In this document: piece after piece, positions 26,307-35,179 of the stretch
Layout of the letters: the number at the start of each line of letters is the position of its first letter
Numbering within the stretch: position 1 is the first letter of the stretch
Assembly: GCF_035207705.1 (NCBI RefSeq)
Contig: NZ_CP128187.1
Coordinates: 558,001 to 622,000 of the forward strand
Reading direction: 5' to 3'
From: Maribacter sp. BPC-D8
GTDB lineage: Bacteria > Bacteroidota > Bacteroidia > Flavobacteriales > Flavobacteriaceae
DNA: 64,000 nucleotides
The notes under the pieces: generated by a model
Seen by the model: only the letters and a program-made list of their open reading frames with translations
Databases searched by the model: none
Told to the model about the DNA's origin: nothing
Translations under genes and position numbers: made by a program

Positions 26307-26350
26307 CAAAATTACATTTGTAAAAAGGACTACACAGTAACTTAGGTTAC
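26307..26350 (-). promoter_or_regulatory. Crp-type operator and -7 box of the first persulfide dioxygenase gene
   Basis: GTAAC-TTAG-GTTAC at 26337-26350, 22 nt, then TAATTTTG on the minus strand (26314-26307). Confidence 0.85.
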
Positions 26351-26407
26351 ATAGGTATTAACAAGTAAAACAGCCCTGAAAAATCAGCGCTGTTTTAGTA
26401 GTACCTA

Positions 26408-27823
26408 TTACAATAGTGTTGATGGGCAAACGTATGCTGTTTTAGGTAGTGTTGTTTTTGAAATAGCTTCAAATCCGCCTTTAACATCAGTAAAATCTTG
26501 CCATCCCCTTTGTTTTAAAATTGAAGCTGCGATCATACTTCTATAACCACCGGCACAATGTAAAACGAAATGCTTGTCTTTAGGGAATTGAGATAGATGC
26601 TGGTTGATTTCATTTAAGGGAACATTGATGGCACCGACCACATGTTCAGAATCAAACTCACTCTTTTTTCTAACATCAATTATTAAAGGTTTATCGGCTT
26701 TATATTCAGCTTCTAATTCATCGGCATCAATTCTGTTGCTTACCTCGTAATCTTTTCCTGATTGCTTCCAAGTATCAAAACCACCATCTAAAAAACCTAC
26801 AGTATGGTCATAACCAACTCTTGCCAATCGTGTAATGGCTTCTTCTTGCTTGTCTTTGTAAGTGACCAATAAAATTTCTTGTTTAATATCTGGTATCATT
26901 TCACCGACCCATTGCGCAAAACTACCTTCGAGTCCGATATTGATACTATTAGGAATAAATCCTTTTGCAAAATCTTCGGCATTTCTAGTATCTAAAACCA
27001 AAGCTCCGGTTTCATTGGCAACAGCCTCAAAAGCCTCGGGAGTGTATGGGGTAGTGGCACGGTCCATGATCTTGTCTAAACTTTCGTACCCTTGAATGTT
27101 CATTAAAACATTTTTAGGAAAATATGCTGGAGGAGCTGTGAGTCCGGTTAAGAGTTCTTTGATAAATTCCTCTTTGGTCATATCTGGCCTCAGCGCATAG
27201 TTTACTTTCTTTTGATGCCCTAACGTATCGGTAGTTTCTTTACTCATCATTTTACCACAAGCAGAACCGGCACCATGATTGGGGTAGACAATTAAATCAT
27301 CGCTCAGTGGCATAATTCTATTGCGGAGCGAATCGTATAAATACCCGGCTAGCTTTTCTTCGGTTAAATCTGCAACGACGTGTTGTGCTAAATCTGGTCT
27401 ACCAACATCGCCAATAAACAAGGTGTCGCCAGTGATAATACCATGTTCTTTTCCATTTTCATCAATTAATAGGTAGGTAGTACTCTCCATCGTATGCCCG
27501 GGAGTGTGAATTACTTTAACCTTATAATCACCTACTTCAAATATTTGATTGTCTTTTGCTGTGGTAGCTTTATAAGCTGGTTTTGCACCAGGGCCGAATA
27601 CAATTTCTGCACCCGCCTTTTTTTGTAAATCTAAATGACCACTAACAAAATCTGCATGAAAATGGGTCTCAAAAACATATTTAATTTTTGCATTGTCTTT
27701 TTTAGCACGGTCAAGGTATGGCTGTACTTCTCGTAACGGATCGAATACTGCAGCTTCACCATTACTTTCTATATAATAGGCAGCGTGTGCCAAACATCCG
27801 GTATAAATCTGTTCTACTTTCAT
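26408..27823 (-). CDS. Persulfide dioxygenase-rhodanese fusion, second copy
   Basis: A 471-residue paralogue of the 24875-26284 product with the same three domains: ETHFHADFVSGH and HTPGHTMEST in the dioxygenase, a Cys-less middle rhodanese, and a C-terminal rhodanese with HCAGGYRS. The start at 27823 (KVEQIYTGC as in the paralogue) is used instead of the ATG at 27850, because the latter overlaps the -7 box and could not be on the transcript. The two copies are very similar over their whole length, implying duplication within the lineage. The operator is the GTGAC variant, so the copies may be tuned differently. Confidence 0.9.
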   Translation of the reverse strand: MKVEQIYTGCLAHAAYYIESNGEAAVFDPLREVQPYLDRAKKDNAKIKYVFETHFHADFVSGHLDLQKKAGAEIVFGPGAKPAYKATTAKDNQIFEVGDYKVKVIHTPGHTMESTTYLLIDENGKEHGIITGDTLFIGDVGRPDLAQHVVADLTEEKLAGYLYDSLRNRIMPLSDDLIVYPNHGAGSACGKMMSKETTDTLGHQKKVNYALRPDMTKEEFIKELLTGLTAPPAYFPKNVLMNIQGYESLDKIMDRATTPYTPEAFEAVANETGALVLDTRNAEDFAKGFIPNSINIGLEGSFAQWVGEMIPDIKQEILLVTYKDKQEEAITRLARVGYDHTVGFLDGGFDTWKQSGKDYEVSNRIDADELEAEYKADKPLIIDVRKKSEFDSEHVVGAINVPLNEINQHLSQFPKDKHFVLHCAGGYRSMIAASILKQRGWQDFTDVKGGFEAISKTTLPKTAYVCPSTLL

Positions 27824-27849
27824 GTTGTTGCTTATTTTGATTAACAACA

Positions 27850-27893
27850 TAAAATTACCCTTTCTTTAAAACGTGTACAGTGACATTAGTCAC
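27850..27893 (-). promoter_or_regulatory. Crp-type operator (GTGAC variant) and -7 box of the second persulfide dioxygenase gene
   Basis: GTGAC-ATTA-GTCAC at 27880-27893, 22 nt, then TAATTTTA on the minus strand (27857-27850). Confidence 0.8.
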
Positions 27894-27904
27894 ATAAGCG
27901 AAAT

Positions 27905-28705
27905 TTATTTAAAGAATTCCATGTAGAAAATAAAGGCAGCCATAACAAGAATAAAATAGCCGAAACCTTTCTTTAATTTTTTACCATCTATGAAGTTGCT
28001 GAGGTAACTGCCAATAAAAATACCAACAAAAGATAGCGAGGTGAAAATGGCAAGAAACTTCCAATCAATGAGCATGGTCATGGCATCGCCCAAAAAGAAA
28101 CCCATTAATGATTTAATAGCAATTATAATCAACGAGGTACCAACGGCAACTTTCATTCCAACATTTGCCAAGATGACCAATGCAGGAATGATTAAGAATC
28201 CGCCACCGGCGCCAATCAATCCTGTTATGCTACCAACTATAAGCCCTTCTAATAATATTAAGGGATAATTATAAGAAACATCTCCGCCTTTAATAACACT
28301 CTTTTCCTTTTTTAGCATAGAATATGCAGCAGGAATCATCAAAATAGCGAACAGCCCGAACATTGCCATTCTACGTGTAAATTGAAAGTGATCGACTTCA
28401 AATAAAACATCGGGCATAGCCGGTATCACATAGTACCTAACAAGTGTAACACCAATAATTGCGGGTGTACCAAAAACAATAGCAGTTCGCCAATCTACGT
28501 AACCTTTTAGATGCTGTTGCCAACCACCGACCAATGCACTTGCACCAACAATAAAAAGAGAGTAAGCGGTTGCGGCTTTTTCGTTAATTGAAAAAAGGTA
28601 GGCTAAAACAGGAACAGCTAATATGGAACCACCACCGCCAATAAGACCTAATGAAATACCGATAATTAAGGCACTGATATAACCAAGAATTTGCAAAATT
28701 TCCAT
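27905..28705 (-). CDS. TauE/SafE-family sulfite exporter
   Basis: A 266-residue inner-membrane protein with about eight helices. The two family repeats are visible as GLIGGGGSILAVPVLAYL (near 21) and GLIGAGGGFLIIPALVIL (near 162). The family exports sulfite or sulfoacetate-like anions. As the persulfide dioxygenases release sulfite, export is the natural next step. It has its own GTAAC-ATTG-GTTAC promoter and lies just downstream of the Crp/Fnr regulator gene. Confidence 0.9.
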   Translation of the reverse strand: MEILQILGYISALIIGISLGLIGGGGSILAVPVLAYLFSINEKAATAYSLFIVGASALVGGWQQHLKGYVDWRTAIVFGTPAIIGVTLVRYYVIPAMPDVLFEVDHFQFTRRMAMFGLFAILMIPAAYSMLKKEKSVIKGGDVSYNYPLILLEGLIVGSITGLIGAGGGFLIIPALVILANVGMKVAVGTSLIIIAIKSLMGFFLGDAMTMLIDWKFLAIFTSLSFVGIFIGSYLSNFIDGKKLKKGFGYFILVMAAFIFYMEFFK

Positions 28706-28723
28706 GTGATGTATTTGATATCA

Positions 28724-28767
28724 CAAAAGTAGAATGGTACGGAAACCTGCGCAGTAACATTGGTTAC
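28724..28767 (-). promoter_or_regulatory. Crp-type operator and -7 box of the TauE/SafE gene
   Basis: GTAAC-ATTG-GTTAC at 28754-28767, 22 nt, then TACTTTTG on the minus strand (28731-28724). Confidence 0.85.
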
Positions 28768-28774
28768 AGAGGTA

Positions 28775-29407
28775 TTATAAATCTAATATCTCTAAATAAT
28801 TTCGGTGAAGTTTAATTTTACCCATTTCTTCTAGCTTCTTTAAAAGCCTAGAAATTACAACCCTAGAACTATGAAGGTCATAGGCAATATCTTGATGGGT
28901 ACTGTGAATGATATTATCTTTTGTTACTCTAGATTTTTCTTTTAAATAGCCGATTAGACGTTCATCCATTTTTTGGAATGCGATATTATCTAAGGTGCTT
29001 AAAAGCTCATTTAATCGAACATGGTAGCTATTGAAAACGAAGTTTCTCCAAGATTTATATTTGGCGGTCCATTCTTCCATTTTCTGAATAGGCACCATAA
29101 TAAGTTTTGCATCAGTTTCTGCAATAGCTCTAATTTCACTTTTCTTATCGCCCATACAGCACGCCATGGTCATAGAGCAGGTATCACCTTTTTCTAAATA
29201 GTATAGTAAAAGTTCATCGCCATCTTCATCTTCTCTCAAAATTTTAATGACTCCAGAAATTAATAAAGGCATACCTCTAATGTAGTCACCAATCTCCATG
29301 AATTTATAACCCTCAGGTACTTCTTTAAAAGTACCTACCTGAACAATTTCATTGATGAGCTCTTCTTCAAAGATATCTCCGTATTCTTCCTTTAAGTTTT
29401 GAATCAT
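28775..29407 (-). CDS. Crp/Fnr-family regulator, candidate controller of the GTAAC regulon
   Basis: A 210-residue regulator with an N-terminal cyclic-nucleotide-type beta-roll, a long dimer helix and a C-terminal winged helix. Cys 77, 83 and 84 (DTCSMTMACCMG) lie in the sensor domain and could sense thiols or persulfides (inference). The recognition helix is SSRVVISRLLKK: Arg 182 and Arg 187 are kept, but Val 183 stands where Crp has Glu 181 and where many relatives have SREVISR. That Glu reads the G of TGTGA; operators around it have TGTAA. Second gene after DUF983, under its own operator, so it probably regulates itself. Confidence 0.85.
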   Translation of the reverse strand: MIQNLKEEYGDIFEEELINEIVQVGTFKEVPEGYKFMEIGDYIRGMPLLISGVIKILREDEDGDELLLYYLEKGDTCSMTMACCMGDKKSEIRAIAETDAKLIMVPIQKMEEWTAKYKSWRNFVFNSYHVRLNELLSTLDNIAFQKMDERLIGYLKEKSRVTKDNIIHSTHQDIAYDLHSSRVVISRLLKKLEEMGKIKLHRNYLEILDL

Positions 29408-29413
29408 TCTTGG

Positions 29414-29803
29414 CTAATTAATTTTCTGAGCAATTTCTTTATCAAATTTAAAAAATATATTCGCCCAAATCGATTTAGATACTGCGGCTATCCATGGCAT
29501 TGTTATCACTAATGATGCAACGATAACAACAAATAAAACACCTATTGAAAGTTGAAGTCCGAATAGTAAAGTTAATACATACGCGGCAACTGCTACAGCA
29601 ATACCTACTGCGTAAGAAACATACATTGATCCCGTATAAAAACTAGGTTCTATACTATATTTCAAATCACATTTTGGGCAACGTTCTTTAACCTTATTGA
29701 AGTTACTTAATTTATAAGGATTAGCCTCAAAGAATTCACCTTTATGACATCTTGGGCATTTCAAAAATATAACACTGTATAATTTGGAACCTTTTGGTAA
29801 CAT
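29414..29803 (-). CDS. DUF983 zinc-ribbon membrane protein
   Basis: A 129-residue protein. The N-terminal zinc ribbon uses two CxxC pairs (KCPRCHKG and ERCPKCDLK) around residues 14-46; two hydrophobic helices follow (about 60-105), typical of DUF983. The function of the family is not known. It lies six bases before the Crp/Fnr regulator gene and is the first gene of their operon, controlled by the GTAAC-AAAG-GTTAC operator at 29850. Confidence 0.82.
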   Translation of the reverse strand: MLPKGSKLYSVIFLKCPRCHKGEFFEANPYKLSNFNKVKERCPKCDLKYSIEPSFYTGSMYVSYAVGIAVAVAAYVLTLLFGLQLSIGVLFVVIVASLVITMPWIAAVSKSIWANIFFKFDKEIAQKIN

Positions 29804-29819
29804 GGGTATAAATTTTAAT

Positions 29820-29863
29820 CAAAATTATTGGATCTGAATATTTTCTTAGGTAACAAAGGTTAC
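29820..29863 (-). promoter_or_regulatory. Crp-type operator and -7 box of the DUF983-regulator operon
   Basis: GTAAC-AAAG-GTTAC at 29850-29863, 22 nt, then TAATTTTG on the minus strand (29827-29820). This implies autoregulation of the Crp/Fnr protein at 28775. Confidence 0.85.
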
Positions 29864-29924
29864 ATAGTACAACTATTCATTATGTAATTTCTGGGGAAGT
29901 TATTTTTTTTCGATGTGCTGCGAA

Positions 29925-29968
29925 CTGATATAAATCATATTATATGCTGACTTAGACATGTAAGTTTG
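29925..29968 (+). promoter_or_regulatory. FNR-type operator and -7 box of hemN
   Basis: CTGAT-ATAA-ATCAT at 29925-29938, 22 nt, then TAAGTTTG (29961-29968). The TGA-N6-TCA core separates it from the GTAAC class. Confidence 0.78.
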
Positions 29969-29986
29969 TGACTAAATAAGAAGTTT

Positions 29987-31348
29987 ATGTGTTCGCTTGT
30001 TCAAAAGTATAATGTACCAGGACCTAGGTATACTAGCTACCCAACAGTTCCTTTTTGGGATATCAATACCTTCTCAGGAAAAAAGTGGGAGGCTTCGGTA
30101 AAAAAGAGCTTTCACGCAAGTAATTCGATATCAGGTATTAGTCTATATATACATTTACCATTTTGCGAGAATATGTGTACGTTCTGCGGATGTCATAAGC
30201 GTATTACAAAACGACACGATTTAGAGATGCCCTATATAAAAGCGGTATTGAAAGAATGGCAATTATATAGCGCACTGTTCGATGAAAAACCGATTATAAA
30301 AGAGCTACACTTAGGTGGTGGTACGCCGACATTTTTTACTCCAGAAAACTTGAAGTATTTAATAGATGGTATTCTACGAATAGCCGATAAGGCAAATGAT
30401 GCCGAGTTTAGTTTTGAAGGGCACCCCAATAATACCACTAAAGAACATTTGCAAGCACTGTACAATGTTGGTTTTAGAAGAGTAAGCTATGGTGTGCAAG
30501 ATTATAATGAAACGGTACAAAAGGCAATCAATAGAATTCAACCTTTTGAAAATGTAAAAAATGTAACCGAGTGGGCTCGTGAAATTGGGTATACATCTGT
30601 AAGTCACGATATCATATTCGGTCTACCACATCAAAAGCTAGAACACGTAATTAATACGATAGAAAAGACCAAAGAATTAAAACCAGACCGTATTGCTTTT
30701 TACAGCTATGCACATGTGCCATGGTTGGCGGGTAACGGTCAACGTGGTTATAATGATGCAGATCTACCTGCGGGAGATGAAAAGAGAACGCAGTATGAAG
30801 TTGGTAAAGAATTGTTATTAGAATATGGGTATCACGAAATAGGAATGGATCACTTTGCATTAGAGAGCGACGGATTATTTCAGGCTATGGAGAATGGAAA
30901 ACTTCATAGAAATTTTATGGGTTATACCAGCTCTAATACCAACTTAATGATTGGGTTAGGTGCGTCGAGTATAAGCGATAGTTGGTACGGTTTTGCACAG
31001 AATGTAAAAAATGTAGAAGAGTATCAAAGTCTTGTGGAAAATGATATTATTCCGCTATACAGAGGTCATATTTTAACAGAAGAGGATCAAATTATAAGAA
31101 GACATATCTTAAATTTAATGTGCCATTTTAAAACCAGTTGGAGCGAATTTAAGTTACATCTTCCACAAATAGATAGTATTTTAAATAGGTTACAAGAAAT
31201 GGAAGAAGATGGTTTAGTGACCATTACCGAAGGTAGTCTTCAAATTACCGAAAAGGGCAGACCGTATGTTAGAAACGTATGTATGGCTTTTGATTTGCCT
31301 TTGCAGAAAAAAGCACCAGACACCAAGATTTTTTCAATGACCGTTTAA
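29987..31348 (+). CDS. hemN: Oxygen-independent coproporphyrinogen III oxidase
   Basis: A 453-residue cytosolic radical-SAM enzyme that makes protoporphyrinogen IX without oxygen. The iron-sulfur motif is CENMCTFCGC near residue 61, preceded by the YTSYPTVPFW and SLYIHLPFC regions. LGGGTPTFF and the C-terminal HemN domain are present. It supplies heme for cbb3, bd and the c-type cytochromes when oxygen is low. FNR control is classical for hemN, and an FNR-type operator is correctly placed upstream. A stress-protein gene follows 49 bases later, probably in the same transcript. Confidence 0.95.
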   Translation: MCSLVQKYNVPGPRYTSYPTVPFWDINTFSGKKWEASVKKSFHASNSISGISLYIHLPFCENMCTFCGCHKRITKRHDLEMPYIKAVLKEWQLYSALFDEKPIIKELHLGGGTPTFFTPENLKYLIDGILRIADKANDAEFSFEGHPNNTTKEHLQALYNVGFRRVSYGVQDYNETVQKAINRIQPFENVKNVTEWAREIGYTSVSHDIIFGLPHQKLEHVINTIEKTKELKPDRIAFYSYAHVPWLAGNGQRGYNDADLPAGDEKRTQYEVGKELLLEYGYHEIGMDHFALESDGLFQAMENGKLHRNFMGYTSSNTNLMIGLGASSISDSWYGFAQNVKNVEEYQSLVENDIIPLYRGHILTEEDQIIRRHILNLMCHFKTSWSEFKLHLPQIDSILNRLQEMEEDGLVTITEGSLQITEKGRPYVRNVCMAFDLPLQKKAPDTKIFSMTV

Positions 31349-31397
31349 TTTTAAAAATAGAAGTTCCTAATCTTAATAATTGCTAAATAAAATTACC

Positions 31398-32219
31398 ATG
31401 AAAAAAATAATCGTACTTACAGATTTTTCAAATCAGTCAGAACAAGCGCTAAAGGCAGCTGCAGATTTGGCTAAAAAACATAAAGTTGAACTATTGGTAG
31501 TTCATATGCTAGAGTTAAACCAGGCAATAATTACTTCGCCCGATGGTATGTATATCGAGCAAACAGTTTTCATGGTGAAATTGGCAGAAAAGAATTTAAA
31601 AGAATTTATAGAAAAGCCTTATTTAGAAGGCGTTACCGTAACTCCGGTAATTAAGCATTATAAAGTATTCAGTGAGCTAAATGTTATGGCTAAAGAACAT
31701 GATGCAGACCTAATAGTAATGGGTTCTAATGGAGCTAGCGGATTTGAAGAAATGTTTATTGGCTCTAATGCAGAAAAAGTGGTTCGTAACGCTACAGTAC
31801 CAGTTTTAGTTATTAAAGGCGAGATTACAAATTTAAGCTTAGATCGTTTTGTATTCGCATGCGATTTTAATGATGATAATTTACCAGCTTTTCAAAAAGC
31901 TAAGGAGTTTGCAGTGATGCTAGGTGCTAGCATGGAGGTTGTCTTTATCAACACGCCAAACGATGAATTTTTAAGTAATAGAGATGCTTATCAAAAAATA
32001 AATAAATTTTTAACTAAGGCCAATTCGGCACAACAAGTTGAAATTTATAATGATTACAGTGTTGAGCAGGGTATTATCAATTATGGTAAAACCATCTTAG
32101 CAGATGCTATAGCGATCCCTACACACGGTCGTAAAGGCATTTCACATATGTTTAATGGTAGCATTGGCGAAGATGTTGTAAACCACTCAAGAATACCTGT
32201 GATTACATTCAAAATATAG
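31398..32219 (+). CDS. Universal stress protein, tandem UspA domains
   Basis: A 273-residue cytosolic protein with two UspA domains. The first starts IIVLTDFSNQSEQALKAA and carries the ATP-type motif GSNGASGFEEMFIGSNAEKV; the second ends with PTHGRKGISHMFNGSIGEDV. The ATG at 31398 is preferred over the TTG at 31380 since the domain begins right after it. The gene follows hemN and lacks its own clear operator. Tandem Usp proteins are common in low-oxygen regulons. Confidence 0.9.
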   Translation: MKKIIVLTDFSNQSEQALKAAADLAKKHKVELLVVHMLELNQAIITSPDGMYIEQTVFMVKLAEKNLKEFIEKPYLEGVTVTPVIKHYKVFSELNVMAKEHDADLIVMGSNGASGFEEMFIGSNAEKVVRNATVPVLVIKGEITNLSLDRFVFACDFNDDNLPAFQKAKEFAVMLGASMEVVFINTPNDEFLSNRDAYQKINKFLTKANSAQQVEIYNDYSVEQGIINYGKTILADAIAIPTHGRKGISHMFNGSIGEDVVNHSRIPVITFKI

Positions 32220-32246
32220 ATACTAACCTAGTCTATAAGCAAGAAT

Positions 32247-32272
32247 AAACCCAAGGCAAATGCCTTGGGTTT
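32247..32272 (+). terminator. Terminator of the hemN-usp operon
   Basis: Perfect 12-bp stem AAACCCAAGGCA / TGCCTTGGGTTT with a two-base loop, followed by a T-rich tail. The rest of the 339-base gap 32220-32558 is AT-rich and contains only the FNR-type promoter of the nos operon. Confidence 0.88.
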
Positions 32273-32476
32273 ATTTGTTTTAATACTATTTATTTGAGTA
32301 GAAAACTATACTTTCTTTAATCCGAATTTACTGTTTTAAAATGTGTGTGTATTATTTAACGTATTGATTTATAATACGATATAGATTCACTTACTTAGTA
32401 AATTTTAACATATTTAAGTACGAGGTAATTGTCTTTTATCATTTTATTTTAAATAAGGACAATTTTATCCTTGATC

Positions 32477-32520
32477 ATGATATTTATCATATTTTTCCTT
32501 TTTAATACCCAATACATTTG
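32477..32520 (+). promoter_or_regulatory. FNR-type operator and -7 box of the nos operon
   Basis: ATGAT-ATTT-ATCAT at 32477-32490, 22 nt, then TACATTTG (32513-32520). The centre lies near -42 of the predicted start of transcription. Confidence 0.85.
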
Positions 32521-32558
32521 TCCAGTTAATTAATCAATAATCATTAATCATTTAAAAA

Positions 32559-33068
32559 ATGAAAATAGTTCTAAGAAGTACCGTAATAATGTTTTCACTG
32601 CTACTAATGGCATGTGGAGGCAAAGAAGAAAAGAAAAAAGAAGGATTTAGTGTAGATCGTTCAAAAGCTACAGAAAAAGCAACAGAGGCTGTTACTGAAA
32701 CTAGTACAGAAAAACCTTCTGAGCGTGTAGATTTAGAAAATAAAGGAGTAGGCCCTATTACCTCTGTGACTTTATCTCCTGAGATTGATATGGCATTAGC
32801 AAAAAAAGGTGAAGAAACGTACAGCCAAATGTGTATGGCTTGCCATAGAATAGATAAAAAATTCATTGGTCCGGCTCCAACTGGTGTTTTAAAAAGACGT
32901 AGTCCAGAATGGATTATGAACATGATTCTTAATCCAGAAGTTATGGTTAAAGAAGATCCTTTGGCAAAAGAGCTTATGGCAGAATTTAATGGTGCGCCAA
33001 TGGCCAACCAAGGGTTGACCGAAGACCAAGCGCGTAGCATACTTGAGTATTTTAGAACATTAGAGTAG
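32559..33068 (+). CDS. Monoheme c-type cytochrome lipoprotein of the nos operon
   Basis: A 169-residue periplasmic lipoprotein. Signal peptide with lipobox LLMAC (Cys 19), a Lys-Glu-Thr rich linker, then a cytochrome c domain with CMACH near residue 92 and the axial Met in PMANQGLTEDQ. It is first in the operon, 33 bases before nosZ, and is the probable electron donor to NosZ. Clade II nos clusters often contain such small cytochromes. The linker suggests a flexible tether. Confidence 0.92.
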   Translation: MKIVLRSTVIMFSLLLMACGGKEEKKKEGFSVDRSKATEKATEAVTETSTEKPSERVDLENKGVGPITSVTLSPEIDMALAKKGEETYSQMCMACHRIDKKFIGPAPTGVLKRRSPEWIMNMILNPEVMVKEDPLAKELMAEFNGAPMANQGLTEDQARSILEYFRTLE

Positions 33069-33101
33069 TAAATAAATAAGATAACCACAAACATAAATAA
33101 A

Positions 33102-35063
33102 ATGAAAAAGTACTTCTTTTATCTAGCAGCGGCTCTAGGGCCAATTCTGCTTCTTTCAGGTTGCGGCGACCAAAACGGTAAGGCATCCTCAAATGGAGCA
33201 CTTGCATCAAATAATGCAGAGAAAGTATATGTAGCACCTGGTGAACATGATGAGTTTTACGCATTCATGTCTGGCGGGTATAGCGGTAACGTAACCGTTT
33301 ATGGTCTTCCTTCTGGGCGTATGTTCAAAGAAATTCCTGTCTTCTCTCAATTCCCTACAAATGGATATGGGTATTCAGAAGAAACAAAACCTATGTTAGA
33401 AACGTCTTTTGGCTTTATTCCTGCAGATGATTCTCACCACCCAGATATTTCTCAGACTAATGGTGAATTAGATGGTAGATGGCTATTTATAAATGGAAAT
33501 AACACTCCACGTATAGCTAGAATTGACCTAAAAACATTTGAAACTGCTGAGATTATAGAAGTTCCGAATAGTGCAGGTAACCACAGTTCTTCTTATATCA
33601 CAGAAAATTCAGAGTATGTAGTGGCAGGAACACGTTTTTCAGTTCCTATTCCACAAAGAGATATGCCTATAAAAGATTACAAAGGGAATTTTAAAGGAGC
33701 CTTATCTTTTATTAGTGTAGAACCTGAAACTGGTAGAATGGATATAAAATTCCAGTTAATTATGCCTGGTTTTAATTATGATTTATCTCACCCTGGTAGA
33801 GGTAAATCTCACGGTTGGTTTTTCTTTACTACGTATAATACAGAAGAAGCAAATTCATTGTTAGAAGTTAACGCTTCTCAAAACGATAAAGATTTTATTG
33901 CAGCGGTAAACTGGAAAAAGATTGAAGAGTATGTAAATAATGGCGGTGGTACAATGGTGCCTGCAAATTATACACATAACGTATATAGCGATGAAACACA
34001 TAGTGCTACTTCAACCATGAAAAAAGAGGTTCTTACTGTAGATCCTACAAAAGTACCTGGTGCTATATTCTTTATGCCAACACCAAAATCTCCACATGGG
34101 GTAGATGTAAGTCCGTCAGGCGATTACATTATTGGTAACGGTAAGCTTTCTGCAGACCTTACAGTATTTTCTTTTGATAAAATGATTGCTGCAATTGAAG
34201 GTAAGAAGTTTGATGGAGAAGCATATGGTCTTCCAATTTTAAAATTTGAAGATGTACTTGGTGGGACTGTAAAGAGTGGAGGCTTAGGTCCATTGCATAC
34301 AGAGTTTGATGGTAAGGGTAATGCGTATACTACGTTCTTTATATCATCAGAAGTTGTTAAATGGAAATTAGATACATGGGAGGTTATTGATAGAAAACCA
34401 ACTTTTTATTCAGTAGGTCACTGTATGATCCCTGGTGGTAACTCTAGAAAGCCTTTTGGTAAATATCTAGTATCGTTGAACAAGATTACAAAAGATAGAT
34501 ACCTGCCAACGGGTCCTGAATTAGAGCACTCTGCGCAATTGTATGACATCTCTGGAGATAAAATGGAGCTTATATATGACTTTCCAACACATGGCGAGCC
34601 ACACTATGCAGCAGCTATACCAGCATCTATATTAGCGCCTAAATCGCAGAAAATATATAAACTGGCAGAAAATGAGAATCCATATGCTACAAAAAATGTT
34701 GCAGATGCAAGAGTTGTGCGAAATGGTAATGAAGTACATGTGTATATGGCAATGATCCGTAGTCACTTTACTCCAGATAATATTGAAGGTATTAAAGTTG
34801 GTGATAAAGTATATTTCCATATCACGAACCATGAGCAAGATTTTGATGTACCACATGGCTTTATGATGATTGGGCAACAGAATTCTGGTTTACTAATAAT
34901 GCCTGGTCAAACAAAAACATCTGTTTGGGAACCTAAGCAAGAAGGAGTATGGCCATTTTACTGTACAGATTTTTGTTCTGCTTTACACCAAGAGATGCAA
35001 GGTTACGTAAGAGTATCGCCTGCATCATCTAATCTTGACCTTTCTTGGTCTTTAGGTGAGTAA
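33102..35063 (+). CDS. nosZ: Nitrous oxide reductase, clade II (Sec-dependent lipoprotein type)
   Basis: A 653-residue periplasmic copper enzyme reducing N2O to N2. The signal peptide is of the Sec lipoprotein type (LLLSGC, Cys 21) without a twin-arginine motif, the mark of clade II. The beta-propeller CuZ ligands are visible in DDSHHPD (His 112 and 113), SHGWFF, SPHGVDVSPSGDY, HTEFDGKGNAY, GHCMIPGG and EPHYA. The C-terminal cupredoxin domain holds the CuA site CTDFCSALHQEM (Cys 621, Cys 625, His 629, Met 632). Key copper ligands all appear present, so the enzyme should be functional. Maturation proteins NosL, NosD, NosF and NosY follow. Confidence 0.97.
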   Translation: MKKYFFYLAAALGPILLLSGCGDQNGKASSNGALASNNAEKVYVAPGEHDEFYAFMSGGYSGNVTVYGLPSGRMFKEIPVFSQFPTNGYGYSEETKPMLETSFGFIPADDSHHPDISQTNGELDGRWLFINGNNTPRIARIDLKTFETAEIIEVPNSAGNHSSSYITENSEYVVAGTRFSVPIPQRDMPIKDYKGNFKGALSFISVEPETGRMDIKFQLIMPGFNYDLSHPGRGKSHGWFFFTTYNTEEANSLLEVNASQNDKDFIAAVNWKKIEEYVNNGGGTMVPANYTHNVYSDETHSATSTMKKEVLTVDPTKVPGAIFFMPTPKSPHGVDVSPSGDYIIGNGKLSADLTVFSFDKMIAAIEGKKFDGEAYGLPILKFEDVLGGTVKSGGLGPLHTEFDGKGNAYTTFFISSEVVKWKLDTWEVIDRKPTFYSVGHCMIPGGNSRKPFGKYLVSLNKITKDRYLPTGPELEHSAQLYDISGDKMELIYDFPTHGEPHYAAAIPASILAPKSQKIYKLAENENPYATKNVADARVVRNGNEVHVYMAMIRSHFTPDNIEGIKVGDKVYFHITNHEQDFDVPHGFMMIGQQNSGLLIMPGQTKTSVWEPKQEGVWPFYCTDFCSALHQEMQGYVRVSPASSNLDLSWSLGE

Positions 35064-35098
35064 GTTTAAAAAAAGTAGTTAAGTATTTTAAATATAAA

Positions 35099-35132
35099 GC
35101 AGGTCGTGTTTTAAGACTGACCTGCTTTTTTT
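35099..35132 (+). terminator. Hairpin terminator between nosZ and the nosB-like gene
   Basis: Stem GCAGGTC / GACCTGC with a 13-base loop, followed by a run of seven T. It would lower transcription of the maturation genes relative to nosZ. Confidence 0.75.
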
Positions 35133-35179
35133 ATGAGAATTAATTTTAGTTTTAGTGTTAGTTTTTAATATAATATAAG

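Noticed and set aside
27824..27850. ATG at 27850 as start of the second persulfide dioxygenase
   Set aside because: It overlaps the predicted -7 box, and the paralogue starts at the position matching 27823.
31380..31397. TTG start for the universal stress protein
   Set aside because: The UspA domain begins directly after the ATG at 31398.
32552..33094. Long minus-strand frame opposite the nos cytochrome
   Set aside because: A shadow of the clear cytochrome c gene with CxxCH and lipobox on the plus strand.
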